From Mycobacterium sp. NS-7484 (GTDB taxonomy: Bacteria > Actinomycetota > Actinomycetes > Mycobacteriales > Mycobacteriaceae): 53,850 bases of DNA. A program made the position numbers and the translations under genes. The stretch's first letter is position 1, and each line of letters opens with the position of its first letter. The DNA is taken from NCBI RefSeq assembly GCF_001953975.1, contig NZ_MBEJ01000009.1:1-53850 (forward strand). The letters run 5' to 3'. The notes under the pieces were generated by a model. It made no database searches. It was not told the DNA's origin and worked only from the letters and a program-made list of their open reading frames with translations. Of this stretch, positions 38,759 through 47,541 are shown in pieces.

Positions 38759-39598
38759 TCACGTCGCGCCGATCACCGAGAGCAGTTGCAGCTTCTCGTA
38801 GCTCTCGCTTCCCGGCGACGCGGTGTAGACCAACAGCGTGTGGGACTGGTCGGGGTCGAGCAGGATTTGGCAGTTGAGTTCGAGACGGCCGACCTCGGGA
38901 TGGCGATAGCGCTTGACATCTCGGGGCCTGATGCCGATTTCGTGCTCATCCCATAACCGCCTGAACTCCTCACTCTCGGCGGTGAGCAGTTCGGCGTATC
39001 GCGCAGCCTTGGACTCAGGCCCCCGCAGCGTCAGCACACCCCGCAGCCCGGAGACGTACATCCGCGAGTAGAACTCATGGTCTTCGGGCGGATAGATGAC
39101 GCGGGTGGCCGGGTCGGTGAACCACCGGTACCCGATGCTGCGCGCCGGGCCGGTGTAGCGGCAGAGGTCGCCGACGAGTGCCACACCGAGCGGGGTCTGC
39201 CGTAGCGTCTCCCCCAACTCGGTGACGATCTCGGCCGGAGTATCGGTGAGCCGGTCGAAGATTCGCAGCATCCCGGGGCCGATGTGATCCGTGCCCGCGC
39301 TGCGCGTCGGCGGTTGGTGCCCGGCCAGCCGGAAGAGATGGTCACGCTCGTCGAGTGACAGATGCAGACCTTGCGCGATCGAGGCGATCATCTGCTCCGA
39401 GGGCTGCGGGCCGCGCTCCTGCTCCAACCGCGAGTAATAGTCCGTCGACATGTGGCACAGCGCGGCGACCTCTTCCCGCCGCAGCCCGCTCGTACGGCGA
39501 CGTTGCCCACGGGGCAGTCCGACGTCCTCGGGCTGTAGGGCCCCGCGACGCCGGACGAGGAACTCCGCCAGCCCGGCCCGATCGATCATGTCTGCCAT
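38759..39598 (-). CDS. XRE-family regulator with MmyB-like ligand domain
   Basis: A 279-aa protein. The N-terminal HTH reads [26 protein letters not shown] (~37-62). From residue ~108 a PAS-like MmyB ligand-binding domain contains [24 protein letters not shown] and [18 protein letters not shown]. Regulators of this type in actinobacteria commonly control a divergent short-chain dehydrogenase and sense a fatty-acid-like ligand. The divergent SDR at 39676 fits. Confidence 0.9.
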   Translation of the reverse strand: MADMIDRAGLAEFLVRRRGALQPEDVGLPRGQRRRTSGLRREEVAALCHMSTDYYSRLEQERGPQPSEQMIASIAQGLHLSLDERDHLFRLAGHQPPTRSAGTDHIGPGMLRIFDRLTDTPAEIVTELGETLRQTPLGVALVGDLCRYTGPARSIGYRWFTDPATRVIYPPEDHEFYSRMYVSGLRGVLTLRGPESKAARYAELLTAESEEFRRLWDEHEIGIRPRDVKRYRHPEVGRLELNCQILLDPDQSHTLLVYTASPGSESYEKLQLLSVIGAT

Positions 39599-39675
39599 TT
39601 TCGCCCGGGCCGCTTCGCTCAGCCACGGATCGTCAGACCGTGGTTACCGCGGCGCCCGGTCGGCAATCTCGAGTC

Positions 39676-40605
39676 ATGCCACACGACTACGACATCACGA
39701 TCGGCGACCTGACCGGAAAGCGGGCGGTGGTGACCGGCGCGAGCGACGGTATCGGCCTGGGCATTGCGACGCGGCTGGCCGCGGCCGGCGCCGACGTCGT
39801 CATGCCGGTGCGGAACCCGACCAAGGGCGAGGCGGCTGTCGCCAAAATTCGGCAGCAGCATCCGCAGGTCAAGCTCACCCTCGAGGCACTCGACTTGTCT
39901 TCGCTGGCCTCGGTGGCCGCGCTCGGTCAGAAACTGTGTGCCGAGGGCGCACCGATTCACATCCTGGTCAACAACGCCGGGGTGATGACGCCGCCGGATC
40001 GGCAGACCACGAAAGACGGATTCGAGTTGCAGTTCGGCACAAATCATTTGGGCCATTTCGCGCTCACCGGCCACCTGCTGCCCCTGCTCAAGGCCGGCCG
40101 GGCCCGGGTGACGTCGCAGACCAGCGTCGCCGCCCGTAGCGGCGCCATCAACTGGGACGATCTGAACTGGCAGCGGTCCTACGACGGCATGGCCGCCTAC
40201 CGACAGTCCAAGATCGCAGTCGGGCTATTCGGCCTGGAACTCGACCGTCGCAGCACGGCCGCGGGTTGGGGGATCACCAGCAACATCTCTCATCCTGGCG
40301 TGGCGCCGACGAGTCTGCTGGCGTCCCGCCCGGAGGTGGGCCGCGCCGAGGACACCGTCGGCGTGCGGCTGATCCGGTGGCTTTCCGTGCGCGGCCTCGT
40401 CGTCGGCACCGTGGACAGCGCGAAGCTCCCCGCGTTGATGGCCGCCACCTCGGGTGAGCCGGGAGGCTATTACGGACCAAAGTGGCCGGGGCACGTCGGC
40501 GGTCCGCCCGGTGCGCAGAAGCTCTGGAAGCCGCTGCGGGACAACACGGGCGCGGCCCGCCTCTGGACTACCTCCGAGGAGCTCACGGGTGCCGCGTTCG
40601 TGTGA
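39676..40605 (+). CDS. Short-chain dehydrogenase/reductase, partner of the MmyB-like regulator
   Basis: A 309-aa SDR. The cofactor motif is TGASDGIG near residue 21, [10 protein letters not shown] is near 98, [11 protein letters not shown] holds the Ser region, and YRQSK is the YxxxK motif. The end is extended ([23 protein letters not shown]). It is related in layout to the SDR at 6915. It is divergent from the MmyB-like regulator with a 77-bp gap, so it is its likely target. The ATG at 39676 starts the conserved part; earlier in-frame sequence is antisense to the regulator. Confidence 0.9.
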   Translation: MPHDYDITIGDLTGKRAVVTGASDGIGLGIATRLAAAGADVVMPVRNPTKGEAAVAKIRQQHPQVKLTLEALDLSSLASVAALGQKLCAEGAPIHILVNNAGVMTPPDRQTTKDGFELQFGTNHLGHFALTGHLLPLLKAGRARVTSQTSVAARSGAINWDDLNWQRSYDGMAAYRQSKIAVGLFGLELDRRSTAAGWGITSNISHPGVAPTSLLASRPEVGRAEDTVGVRLIRWLSVRGLVVGTVDSAKLPALMAATSGEPGGYYGPKWPGHVGGPPGAQKLWKPLRDNTGAARLWTTSEELTGAAFV

Positions 40606-40611
40606 AGCTTC

Positions 40612-40650
40612 CGATGCCACTTTCGTCACAGCGCCACAGAAATGGCATCG
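40612..40650. terminator. Hairpin between the SDR and the convergent tetR
   Basis: CGATGCCACTTTC (40612-40624) and GAAATGGCATCG (40639-40650) pair over 12 positions with one bulged base and a 14-nt loop, just after the SDR stop. Confidence 0.6.
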
Positions 40651-40654
40651 AGAC

Positions 40655-41314
40655 CTAAGTCGAGGAAACCCGACTGCGCGCCACCTGCGCCGCGCCGTTG
40701 CCCGTGATCAACCACAGCGTCGTGAGCTGGACGATGAACTCGTCGAGCGTCAGCCGAACGCCCCCGTTGACGAATTGGAGGATGGCATCGGCCGTCCCGC
40801 CGACGATGAAGGCCGGCGCCACCTTGGCCAGCGGATCTTTCTCCAACTCGACGCCGTGCACGGTGCGTCCGTGATCGATCAGCACGGATGTGAGCCGGTG
40901 CATGACGCCCGCGCGGTGGGCATCCAGCTCAGGTGAGGCCGCGACGCCGCCGAGCAGAACGCGAGCCCGGCGTGGGTCGTCGACCAGCGCTCGTACCGCG
41001 GCGGTCACACTCGCCAGGGCCTGGGCTTCCAGGGGCTCCTGCGAGGCGGCGTCCGCCGCGGCCACAGTGACACTGCGCACCCGGTCGGCGATGTCGTCGA
41101 CGACGGCAGTCGCCAGGGCGTCGAGGTCAGCGAAGCTCTCGTAGAAGTACCGCTTGTTGAGATTGGCCGCGGTGCAGAGCTTCTCGACCGTGGCGCCACG
41201 CCAGACGTTTTGCGCCATCACGTCCATCGCCGCATCGAGCAGGCGCGCGCGGCGTTGGGCGCGACGAGCCTGGGCGGACTGGCCCCCGTAGGCACGTTCG
41301 GTCGTTGACACCAC
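40655..41314 (-). CDS. TetR-family regulator beside the P450
   Basis: A 219-aa TetR regulator. The DNA-binding part is RRARLLDAAMDVMAQNVWRGATVEKLCTAANLNKRYFYESFADLD (residues ~21-65, split). The C-terminal helices contain ARVLLGGVAASPELDAHR and PAFIVGGTADAILQF. Two overlapping GTG starts (41314 and 41311) are possible. It is divergent from the cytochrome P450 gene, and the 20-bp inverted repeat between them is the likely operator. The ligand is unknown. Confidence 0.88.
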   Translation of the reverse strand: MVSTTERAYGGQSAQARRAQRRARLLDAAMDVMAQNVWRGATVEKLCTAANLNKRYFYESFADLDALATAVVDDIADRVRSVTVAAADAASQEPLEAQALASVTAAVRALVDDPRRARVLLGGVAASPELDAHRAGVMHRLTSVLIDHGRTVHGVELEKDPLAKVAPAFIVGGTADAILQFVNGGVRLTLDEFIVQLTTLWLITGNGAAQVARSRVSST

Positions 41315-41323
41315 CCCGACATT

Positions 41324-41343
41324 CTGGCACGGTTCTGTACCAG
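41324..41343. promoter_or_regulatory. Candidate TetR operator between tetR and the P450
   Basis: CTGGCACGGTTCTGTACCAG has 7-bp arms matching at 6 positions around GGTTCT. It lies in the 52-bp divergent intergenic region. Confidence 0.45.
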
Positions 41344-41366
41344 ATGGTTACCCCGGGGAGGACGCC

Positions 41367-42791
41367 ATGGAACTCTGTTCGCCGGCACACGCGCACCGCC
41401 TCCAAACCTTGGGCGCGGCCGTCACCTCCAGATTCCCCAGCGGCGAGCACCCACTGGCCCCGCCGCCACGGGGCTCGAACCTCAAGCCCGTGATGGGCAA
41501 CTACGGATTCCCGTTCCTCGGCCACGTGCTGAGCTCACTGGCCGACCCGCTGTCCTTCGCCCGCGACCGCTACGAGCGCTACGGGCCGGTGTCCTGGGCC
41601 GGCGGGGTCGGCTTCCGCGTCGTCGGCCTCATGGGTCCCGACGCCCTCGAAACCGCCTGGGTCAACCGGGACAAGGTGTTCTCCAGCACGCGCGGCTGGG
41701 CGCCGGTGATCGGGCCGTTCTTCCATCGCGGAATGATGTTGCTGGACTTCGACGAACACCGCGACCACCGGCGCATCATGCAGCAGGCCTTCACCCGCAG
41801 CGCCCTGGACGGGTACCTGGATTTGATGCGGCCCAGCATCGATCGCACGTTGCACGATTGGCCGTCGACGCAAGGCTTTCCGTTCTACCCCTCGATCAAG
41901 CACCTGCTGCTGGAGCAAGCCGCGGAGGTGTTCGTCGGTACCCATCTCGGGCCCGAGTCCGATCAGCTTTCGGCGGATTTCCACGACACCGTCCGCGGCG
42001 GGCAGGCCCTCATCCGCGCCGACGTGCCCGGCGGAGTGTGGGCCAGGGGCCTACGGGCCCGCGAGCGGCTCGAGCGCTATTTCGCCGAGCAGGTTCCCAA
42101 CCGTCAGCGTGGCGAGGGCAGCGATTTGTTCTCGATGCTGTGCCGCAGCGAGGATGAGGACGGCGCCCGGTTCACCCCGGCCGACATCGTCAACCACATG
42201 ATCTTCCTGCTGATGGCCGCACACGACACCACCGCGATCGCGCTGTCCATGCTCACCTACGAGCTGGGCCGGAACCGGCAGTGGCAGGACGCGCTTCGCG
42301 ACGAGGCGATCGGCCTGCCCAACGACAGCCCCACGGTCCTCGACTTGGAGGCCTACCCTCTGCTCGATGCCGCGTTCAAAGAGACCCTTCGGATGTACGC
42401 CCCGGCGGGCGCACTGTTCCGCCAAACCATCCGCGACACCGAGATCCTCGGCCACTTCGTCCCCCGCAAAACCCAGGTCGCGATCAATGTCTATGCCTCC
42501 ATGCGGCTTTCCGACTGGTGGCCTGAACCCGACACGTTCAACCCACAACGGTTCGTGAACAACGCCGCGTCGCGCGCCGCGGTAAGCCGCTACGTGTTCG
42601 CGCCGTTCGGCGGTGGGGCGCACAAGTGCGTCGGGCAGCAGTTCGCCGACATGACGGTGAAGACCACGATGCACCAGATGCTGAGGCGGTTCGAGTGGAG
42701 CGTGCCCGACGACTACCGGCCTCAGCTGACCTGGGGCACCGGGCCGACGCCGGCCGACGATCTGCCGATCACCTTGCGGGCGCGGAGATAA
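41367..42791 (+). CDS. Cytochrome P450
   Basis: A 474-aa P450 without a membrane anchor. The I-helix is LMAAHDTTAIALSML (AxxDTT), the K-helix KETLRM, and the heme loop FAPFGGGAHKCVGQQFAD with the thiolate Cys421. The proline-rich start NYGFPFLGHVL is normal. GGGGAGG precedes the ATG at 41367. The CYP family cannot be assigned by eye. The divergent TetR probably represses it. It ends next to the integrase remnant, so it may mark the left side of the accessory insertion. Confidence 0.93.
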   Translation: MELCSPAHAHRLQTLGAAVTSRFPSGEHPLAPPPRGSNLKPVMGNYGFPFLGHVLSSLADPLSFARDRYERYGPVSWAGGVGFRVVGLMGPDALETAWVNRDKVFSSTRGWAPVIGPFFHRGMMLLDFDEHRDHRRIMQQAFTRSALDGYLDLMRPSIDRTLHDWPSTQGFPFYPSIKHLLLEQAAEVFVGTHLGPESDQLSADFHDTVRGGQALIRADVPGGVWARGLRARERLERYFAEQVPNRQRGEGSDLFSMLCRSEDEDGARFTPADIVNHMIFLLMAAHDTTAIALSMLTYELGRNRQWQDALRDEAIGLPNDSPTVLDLEAYPLLDAAFKETLRMYAPAGALFRQTIRDTEILGHFVPRKTQVAINVYASMRLSDWWPEPDTFNPQRFVNNAASRAAVSRYVFAPFGGGAHKCVGQQFADMTVKTTMHQMLRRFEWSVPDDYRPQLTWGTGPTPADDLPITLRARR

Positions 42792-42849
42792 GCGTCAAAT
42801 GAGCCCCCACGTCGCTGCAGAGATCCATTGAAGCGTTCGGCGTTCGGTC

Positions 42850-43417
42850 TTGACCGAACACCGAACAGCTGTGCTGAGGCGAGATGGCCGCGCTGCGAGT
42901 GCAGAATTCGACATGCTGCGGCGGCGGGTCAACGTGTCTGGCTCGGTCACCGAGTCGGGCGGGCTCGTGTGGGGCACACCCAAGACGTGGGAGCGCCGCA
43001 GTGCGCCCTTTCCCGCTGCGTTGGCCGACGATCTGGCCGCGCTCATGGTCGGCAACCGCCGCGACGGTGTGGTGTTCACCAACCATCGCGGCGACGTGTT
43101 GCGCAATTCAAACTGGCGGGCACGGGTGTTCGCGCCAGCGGTCGCAGCGTGCCAGTCGACTGACAAGACGTTCCCGATCATGACGCCGCATGATCTGCGA
43201 CATACGGCAGCGTCGCTGGCGATCAGCGCTGGCGATCAGCGCTGGCGCCAACGTGAAGGCCGTCCAACGAATGCTTCGTCACGCCAAAGCGTCGATGACC
43301 CTCGACACATATGCCGACCTGTTCGATACGGATCTCGATGCCGTGGCGGTCGATCTGGACAGCGCAATTCGGGCCGCTGCGGGAAAACCCCGCGCGCAAC
43401 GCGCCTCCCAACGCTAA
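42850..43417 (+). pseudogene. Tyrosine recombinase (phage-type integrase) remnant, frameshifted
   Basis: The first frame (from 42850) encodes FDMLRRRVNVSGSVTESGG, WGTPKTWERRSAPFPAAL and MTPHDLRHTAASLAISAG, which holds the catalytic Arg of HDLRH. After a 13-bp tandem duplication the correct frame continues as VKAVQRMLRHAKASMTLDTY, with the catalytic Tyr and the usual DLFD end, stopping at 43417. The N-terminal core-binding domain is missing. It lies about 640 bp from tRNA-Ala, a typical integration target. Confidence 0.88.
43215..43240 (+). repeat. 13-bp tandem duplication that breaks the integrase
   Basis: GCTGGCGATCAGC occurs at 43215-43227 and directly again at 43228-43240. Removing one copy restores SLAISAGANVKAVQ in frame. 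Confidence 0.85.
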
Positions 43418-43428
43418 CGTTCCCGTGC

Positions 43429-43956
43429 GTGCTCAATGAGACGTGGGTGGACCAGTACAAGCGCCTGCATCGGTCCTACGCACTGCTTTGTCGTGTAGCC
43501 GACCAGAACAACACGGAGCCCGAACTTCACCAGCCAGATAATGCGCGTGACGCCTTCTACCACTTTTGTTGTGACGTCTTCCATTTGAAGGACTGGATCA
43601 TCGAGTGCGAACAAGTGAGCAGTGGTGTGCGCAGCGCGGCGAGGGACTTCCTCCGGAAGAACCGCCCTGAGATCCCCGAGTCAGAGGCAGCACTCGCTGC
43701 ATGTGCCGACATCGCGAACGCATCGAAACACCTGAAGTTGAATCACGGGAGTTACACCCCGGGTGGGCCCGCTGAGCCAACCAAGCAAGTTCAGGGTGCC
43801 ACGTTCCCGATGAAGCTGCCGTTTCACTTCTCCGCCAACCACTGGAGGATCAGAGTGGGTGAGGACGAGCGCGACGCGCTCGAGCTGGCGACCGAAGCTG
43901 TCGCAGCCTGGGACCGCTGGCTGCATGAGTACGGGCTGTTGCCGCTAGCGGAATGA
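43429..43956 (+). CDS. Unknown helical protein, probable mobile-element cargo
   Basis: A 175-aa protein starting at GTG 43429, 12 bp after the integrase remnant stop. It begins with a helical segment (WVDQYKRLHRSYALLCRVAD), continues with ARDAFYHFCCDVFHLKDWII and CADIANASKHLKLN, and ends with AVAAWDRWLHEYGLLPLAE. The asparagine-x-x-lysine-histidine stretch in a helical bundle recalls HEPN-like or related defence/stress proteins, but I cannot assign a family. It looks less GC-rich than its neighbours. No ribosome site is seen. Confidence 0.6.
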   Translation: MLNETWVDQYKRLHRSYALLCRVADQNNTEPELHQPDNARDAFYHFCCDVFHLKDWIIECEQVSSGVRSAARDFLRKNRPEIPESEAALAACADIANASKHLKLNHGSYTPGGPAEPTKQVQGATFPMKLPFHFSANHWRIRVGEDERDALELATEAVAAWDRWLHEYGLLPLAE

Positions 43957-44019
43957 GTCGGTTCGCAGATCGCTGCGTACCCAACGCATCCCCGGCGACG
44001 AAGCGCCCCAGTTAACGAA

Positions 44020-44044
44020 CAAAAAAACCGCTGTTGCCAGCGGT
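44020..44044 (-). terminator. Intrinsic terminator of tRNA-Ala
   Basis: On the minus strand ACCGCTG, a TTGC-complement loop and CAGCGGT form a 7-bp stem followed by TTTTTTTG. It begins 9 bp after the tRNA 3' end and is the clearest intrinsic terminator in the window. Confidence 0.9.
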
Positions 44045-44052
44045 TTTATTTG

Positions 44053-44125
44053 TGGAGCTAAGGGGAATCGAACCCCTGACCTTCTCGATGCGAACGAGAC
44101 GCGCTACCAACTGCGCTATAGCCCC
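44053..44125 (-). tRNA. tRNA-Ala (anticodon CGC)
   Basis: On the minus strand the gene begins GGGGCTATAGCGCAGTTGG and ends TAGCTCC plus A. The acceptor stem has seven pairs with one G-U. The anticodon stem TCTCG/CGAGA encloses TTCGCAT, giving anticodon CGC. The T arm is AGGGGTTCGATTCCCCT. CCA is not encoded. The gene lies at the edge of the region with the integrase remnant. Confidence 0.95.
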
Positions 44126-44179
44126 TGATACCGGAACGAAAGGCTACCAGCCGTCGGGCCCCAACCGGAAACCGGCCGC

Positions 44180-45319
44180 TTACTGGCCGGAAGCGCGCGG
44201 CAGATCGTAATCGCGGGCCGTCGACGAGTACGACGTGTAGGCCAGGTGCTCGAAGATCGGATCCTCGTCGTCGATGTCGAGCACCACCGCGCCGGGCCGC
44301 CGCAGCCGGGCCGGCACCACGTCGAGCTTGTGGTCCTCGGTGCTCTCCACTCCCAGCCGGGACCGGGCCATCCGTTGGGCACGACGACGCCGCAGCTGCT
44401 CCTCGATGCGGGTCTGCCGCCGCAGGTAGGCCAGATACAGCACGGTCAGCGCGCCTGCCGTGCCACACAGCCACCAGGCCGACGGGGTCAGCAGGAGGGC
44501 CGCGGCCCCCGAGAACAGCATCGTGACGGCCAGCACCGCCAGCACGCGCTTACGGAACCGGAACTTGCGGGCGCTGATCTCCGCGGCCTTGTCGGATTCG
44601 AACCGCCGCTGGCGGGTCGCGCTCAGTGACGAGACGGGTGCGCCGGCCCGGTCGTCGTCAGCCGGATCTTCTTCGGCCTCGGGTTCCAAACCGGACGAGT
44701 CGGCGACGTATTCGTACTCGTCGTCGGAAAGGTCGTCGAGGTCCTCGGCGTCCTGCCCGTCACCGGGCTCTTCGAGATCCGTTGGGATCTGCTCGGTTTC
44801 GGCCTCCGACTCGACCGCCTCAAAGCTCTCGACGGGCTCGGGCTCCGCTTCAGGCTCGGGAGCAGGCTCGGGGGCGCTGTCGAATTCCAAGTCGAGTTCG
44901 GGTTGCGCCTCGGCCGCCATCGCGCCGACGGGCAGCGCCCCGGAATCCTCGTCGACGATGTCGACGTCGAGGTAGTCGGGTTCGGGAGTCTCGACACCGA
45001 CCGCGGCCACCACCACCGTGCGCTGCACGGTGGCATGGATCCGAACCTCGGCCGGGGCCTCGTCCGTCTCGAGATCTTCGTCGAGTTCGTCGTCGAGATG
45101 GTCGGCGCTGGGCTGCCAGTCCGGGTCGCTGTGGTGCCCGGCAGCCGGGCCACGACGTAGCCGTTGCGCGTTGCGGCCGCTGTTGAGCACTCGTGTCGCC
45201 AGGGCAACGTCGCTGGTACGACGCACCGAGTCGCGCTTGCTGATCAACATCGGAACGAGCACGAAGAGCCAGAGAACGACGAGGGAAATCCACAGCAGTG
45301 ACTGGGGGATGCTTGGCAT
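44180..45319 (-). CDS. glpR: Divisome membrane protein GlpR/SepX (gephyrin-like molybdotransferase receptor)
   Basis: A 379-aa protein. An N-terminal membrane segment (SLLWISLVVLWLFVLVPMLI, ~6-26) is followed by a long acidic linker (~75-235, many Glu/Pro/Asp), a basic stretch, two adjacent membrane segments (~255-300) and a basic cytoplasmic tail. This layout and its place near moeA1 match GlpR of Corynebacteriales and SepX of Streptomyces, which act with the MoeA-like Glp and FtsZ in division and polar growth. AAGGAG precedes the ATG at 45319; the longer frame is rejected. Not the glycerol regulator of the same name. Confidence 0.82.
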   Translation of the reverse strand: MPSIPQSLLWISLVVLWLFVLVPMLISKRDSVRRTSDVALATRVLNSGRNAQRLRRGPAAGHHSDPDWQPSADHLDDELDEDLETDEAPAEVRIHATVQRTVVVAAVGVETPEPDYLDVDIVDEDSGALPVGAMAAEAQPELDLEFDSAPEPAPEPEAEPEPVESFEAVESEAETEQIPTDLEEPGDGQDAEDLDDLSDDEYEYVADSSGLEPEAEEDPADDDRAGAPVSSLSATRQRRFESDKAAEISARKFRFRKRVLAVLAVTMLFSGAAALLLTPSAWWLCGTAGALTVLYLAYLRRQTRIEEQLRRRRAQRMARSRLGVESTEDHKLDVVPARLRRPGAVVLDIDDEDPIFEHLAYTSYSSTARDYDLPRASGQ

Positions 45320-45386
45320 GAAGCCTGCTCCTTTCCCCTTCAGGCTAGGTCTGTGACCAGCGCATCCATGGACGGCGCGCCGAGAC

Positions 45387-45404
45387 AATTACACACCTGT
45401 AATT
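45387..45404. promoter_or_regulatory. AT-rich palindrome upstream of glpR
   Basis: AATTACACACCTGTAATT has perfect 7-bp arms and a 4-nt centre. It stands out in a GC-rich region, about 70 bp upstream of the glpR start and 40 bp from its probable -10 (TAGCCT, minus 45347-45342). Confidence 0.45.
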
Positions 45405-45425
45405 CCCTGGATACAAGCACCAACA

Positions 45426-45452
45426 GTCACATGTGTCACATCGGTAACAGGT
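45426..45452. promoter_or_regulatory. Three 9-bp GTNAC repeats, candidate MtrA site upstream of glpR
   Basis: GTCACATGT, GTCACATCG and GTAACAGGT follow each other without gaps. MtrA of mycobacteria binds direct 9-bp repeats of the GTCACAGCG kind, as I recall. A cell-cycle/division regulator upstream of a division gene would make sense. Not tested. Confidence 0.45.
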
Positions 45453-45543
45453 TCTAGGCCACGATTGCTCACGAGAATGACGCCAGGGCACTCAAACCGG
45501 CGTCGTCGCGACCCTGTGTGCTGTCTCGCGGCAAACAGTGAGA

Positions 45544-46203
45544 TCAGCACCAACTCGCGCGCCCGGCCGAGACCAGCCCCTGCGCCGCCGAATGCGTCAG
45601 CTCCTCCAAGGTGATCGCCACCAGAAGGTGGTCGCGCCAGGCGCCGTCGACCTCGAGGTAACGCCGCAGCAGGCCTTCCTCACGAAAACCCACCCGCGCC
45701 AGCACCGCCCGGCTCGCGGCGTTCTCCGGCCGCACCGTGGCCTCCACCCGATGCAGCTGCACCCCGGTGAAGCAGTGGTCCAACCCCAGCGCCAGCGCGC
45801 CGGTGGCCACCCCTCCCCCCGTCTTGTCGCTGGCCACCCAGTAGCCGATCCAGGCCGAGCGCAACGCCCCGTGGGTGACGTTTCCGATCGTGAGCTGACC
45901 GGCGAACTGCCCGTCGAGCTCGATCACGTACGGCAGCATCCGCCCGCGTCGAGCCTCGCTGCGCAGCCCCGAGCAGATCGCGGGCCAGGACGAGACAGCA
46001 TGGCGGACATGCCAATCCACCCCGCTCACCGGTTCCCACGGTTCCAGATGTGCCTGGTCGGCAAGCCGGGTCCGGCTCCACACCGCAGCATCGCGCAGCC
46101 GCACCGGACGCAGCCGCACCACCCCGGCCGGCACCCGCAGCGGCCCGATCGGACCGGGCCAACCAGGGTGAAATCCGTCGGACCGGAACAGGCTCATCCA
46201 CAC
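45544..46203 (-). CDS. rimJ: GNAT acetyltransferase (RimJ-like)
   Basis: A 219-aa GNAT protein of the RimJ/RimL group that acetylates protein N-termini or related amines. VVRLRPVRLRDAAVWSR opens the fold, YWVASDKTGGGVATGAL holds the acetyl-CoA pyrophosphate loop, and PENAASRAVLARVGFREEGLLRRY is the typical C-terminal motif. It lies between moeA1 and glpR on the same strand, as Rv0995 does. The true substrate is unknown; its conserved place among division genes hints at a link. Confidence 0.9.
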   Translation of the reverse strand: MWMSLFRSDGFHPGWPGPIGPLRVPAGVVRLRPVRLRDAAVWSRTRLADQAHLEPWEPVSGVDWHVRHAVSSWPAICSGLRSEARRGRMLPYVIELDGQFAGQLTIGNVTHGALRSAWIGYWVASDKTGGGVATGALALGLDHCFTGVQLHRVEATVRPENAASRAVLARVGFREEGLLRRYLEVDGAWRDHLLVAITLEELTHSAAQGLVSAGRASWC

Positions 46204-46243
46204 CGTCGATTCGTCACACCGTCATTCATCGAATGAAGTCTTA

Positions 46244-47482
46244 TCAGCCGCGCTGGGCCAGGAATGCCACATCCACGGTTTCGCCGGTGCGAACCTCCTC
46301 GACCTCGCTGGGAATCACCACCAGACAGTTGGCCTCGGCCAGCGTCGCCAGCAGGTGGGTGGACGCACCGGGCGCCCCGCCGAGTGCCTGCACCAGGTAC
46401 TCGCCGGTGTCCTGATCGCGCATCAACTGTCCGCGCAGATACCCGGTGCGCCCGGCCACCGAGCTGATCGGCGACAGCGTGCGGGCCTGGACCACGCGAC
46501 GCATCGGCTGGCGCTTGCCCAGCGAAAGCCGGATCAGCGGCCGCACCATCACCTCGAACACCACCAGCGCGCTCACCGGGTTGGCGGGCAGCAGGAAGAC
46601 GGGGACGCGGTCGCGGCCGAGCTGGCCGAAGCCCTGCACCGAGCCGGGATGCATCGCGATGCGCGACACCTCCATCTCGCCGAGTTCGGACAGCACACTG
46701 CGCACCGATTCGGCGGCCGCCCCGCCCACGGCACCGGCGATCACCACGATCTCGTTCCGATTGACTTGGCCCTCAACGGTTTCCCGGAGCTCCCGCGGAT
46801 CGGTGCTGATGATGCCGACCCGGTTGACCTCCGCGCCGGCGTCACGACCGGCGGCAGCCAGTGCGTAGGAGTTCACGTCGTAGACCTGCCCGGTGCCGGG
46901 AGTACGGGACACGTCGACGAGTTCGCCCCCCACGCACATCACCGACAACCGCGGCCGCGGGTGCACCAGCCCCCGGTCGCGCCCGACGGCGGCGAGCAAC
47001 CCGACTTGGGCCGGGCCGATGATGGTGCCGGCCCGCACCGCGACGTCGCCGGGTTGCACGTCGTCACCGGTACGCCGGACGTAGGCGCCCGAACGCACGC
47101 TGCGCAGGATGCGGACCCGGCTCTCCCCGCCGTCGGTCCACCGCAGCGGCAGCACCGCGTCGGCCAGCGTCGGCATCGGCGCGCCGGTCTGCACCCGGGC
47201 CGCCTGGCGCGGTTGCAACCGGCTGGGGGTACGCGCCCCCGCCTCGATCGAGCCCATCACCGGCAGGCTGATCTCGCCGGCACCGTCGCCGACCGACAGC
47301 ACGTCGACGCTGCGCACGGCATACCCGTCGATCGCCGCCTGGTCGAATCCCGGCATGGGCCGCTCGGTGACGACCTCCTCGGCGCACATCAGGCCCTGTG
47401 ACTCGGCGATGGCCACCCGCACCGGCCGGGGCGCCACCGCGGCGGCCGCTACCCGAGCCTGCTGTTCCTCGACCGAACGCAC
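46244..47482 (-). CDS. moeA1: MoeA-like molybdopterin molybdotransferase / gephyrin-like Glp
   Basis: A 412-aa MoeA/gephyrin E-domain protein. MPGFDQAAIDGYAV is the substrate motif, followed by the MogA-like domain (SVMCVGGELVD, YDVNSYALAAA, AGAVGGAAAESVRSVL, VFLLPANPVSALVVFEVMVRPLI). The usual GxSxG-type loop reads GAVGGAA, which may mean altered catalysis. In Corynebacteriales a MoeA-like protein (Glp) with this neighbourhood binds FtsZ and GlpR, so a division role is likely. The GTG at 47482 has GAAAGG upstream; the longer frame overlaps galU. Confidence 0.9.
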   Translation of the reverse strand: MRSVEEQQARVAAAAVAPRPVRVAIAESQGLMCAEEVVTERPMPGFDQAAIDGYAVRSVDVLSVGDGAGEISLPVMGSIEAGARTPSRLQPRQAARVQTGAPMPTLADAVLPLRWTDGGESRVRILRSVRSGAYVRRTGDDVQPGDVAVRAGTIIGPAQVGLLAAVGRDRGLVHPRPRLSVMCVGGELVDVSRTPGTGQVYDVNSYALAAAGRDAGAEVNRVGIISTDPRELRETVEGQVNRNEIVVIAGAVGGAAAESVRSVLSELGEMEVSRIAMHPGSVQGFGQLGRDRVPVFLLPANPVSALVVFEVMVRPLIRLSLGKRQPMRRVVQARTLSPISSVAGRTGYLRGQLMRDQDTGEYLVQALGGAPGASTHLLATLAEANCLVVIPSEVEEVRTGETVDVAFLAQRG

Positions 47483-47541
47483 AACACGCCTTTCTATCCC
47501 GTCTGCGAGCCCTCGGGCGCGGCTACCGGACCAGCGTGTCG

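Noticed and set aside
43436..43600. ATG at 43436 as start of the island cargo gene
   Set aside because: It is in a different frame from the 175-aa protein; the GTG at 43429 is the in-frame start.
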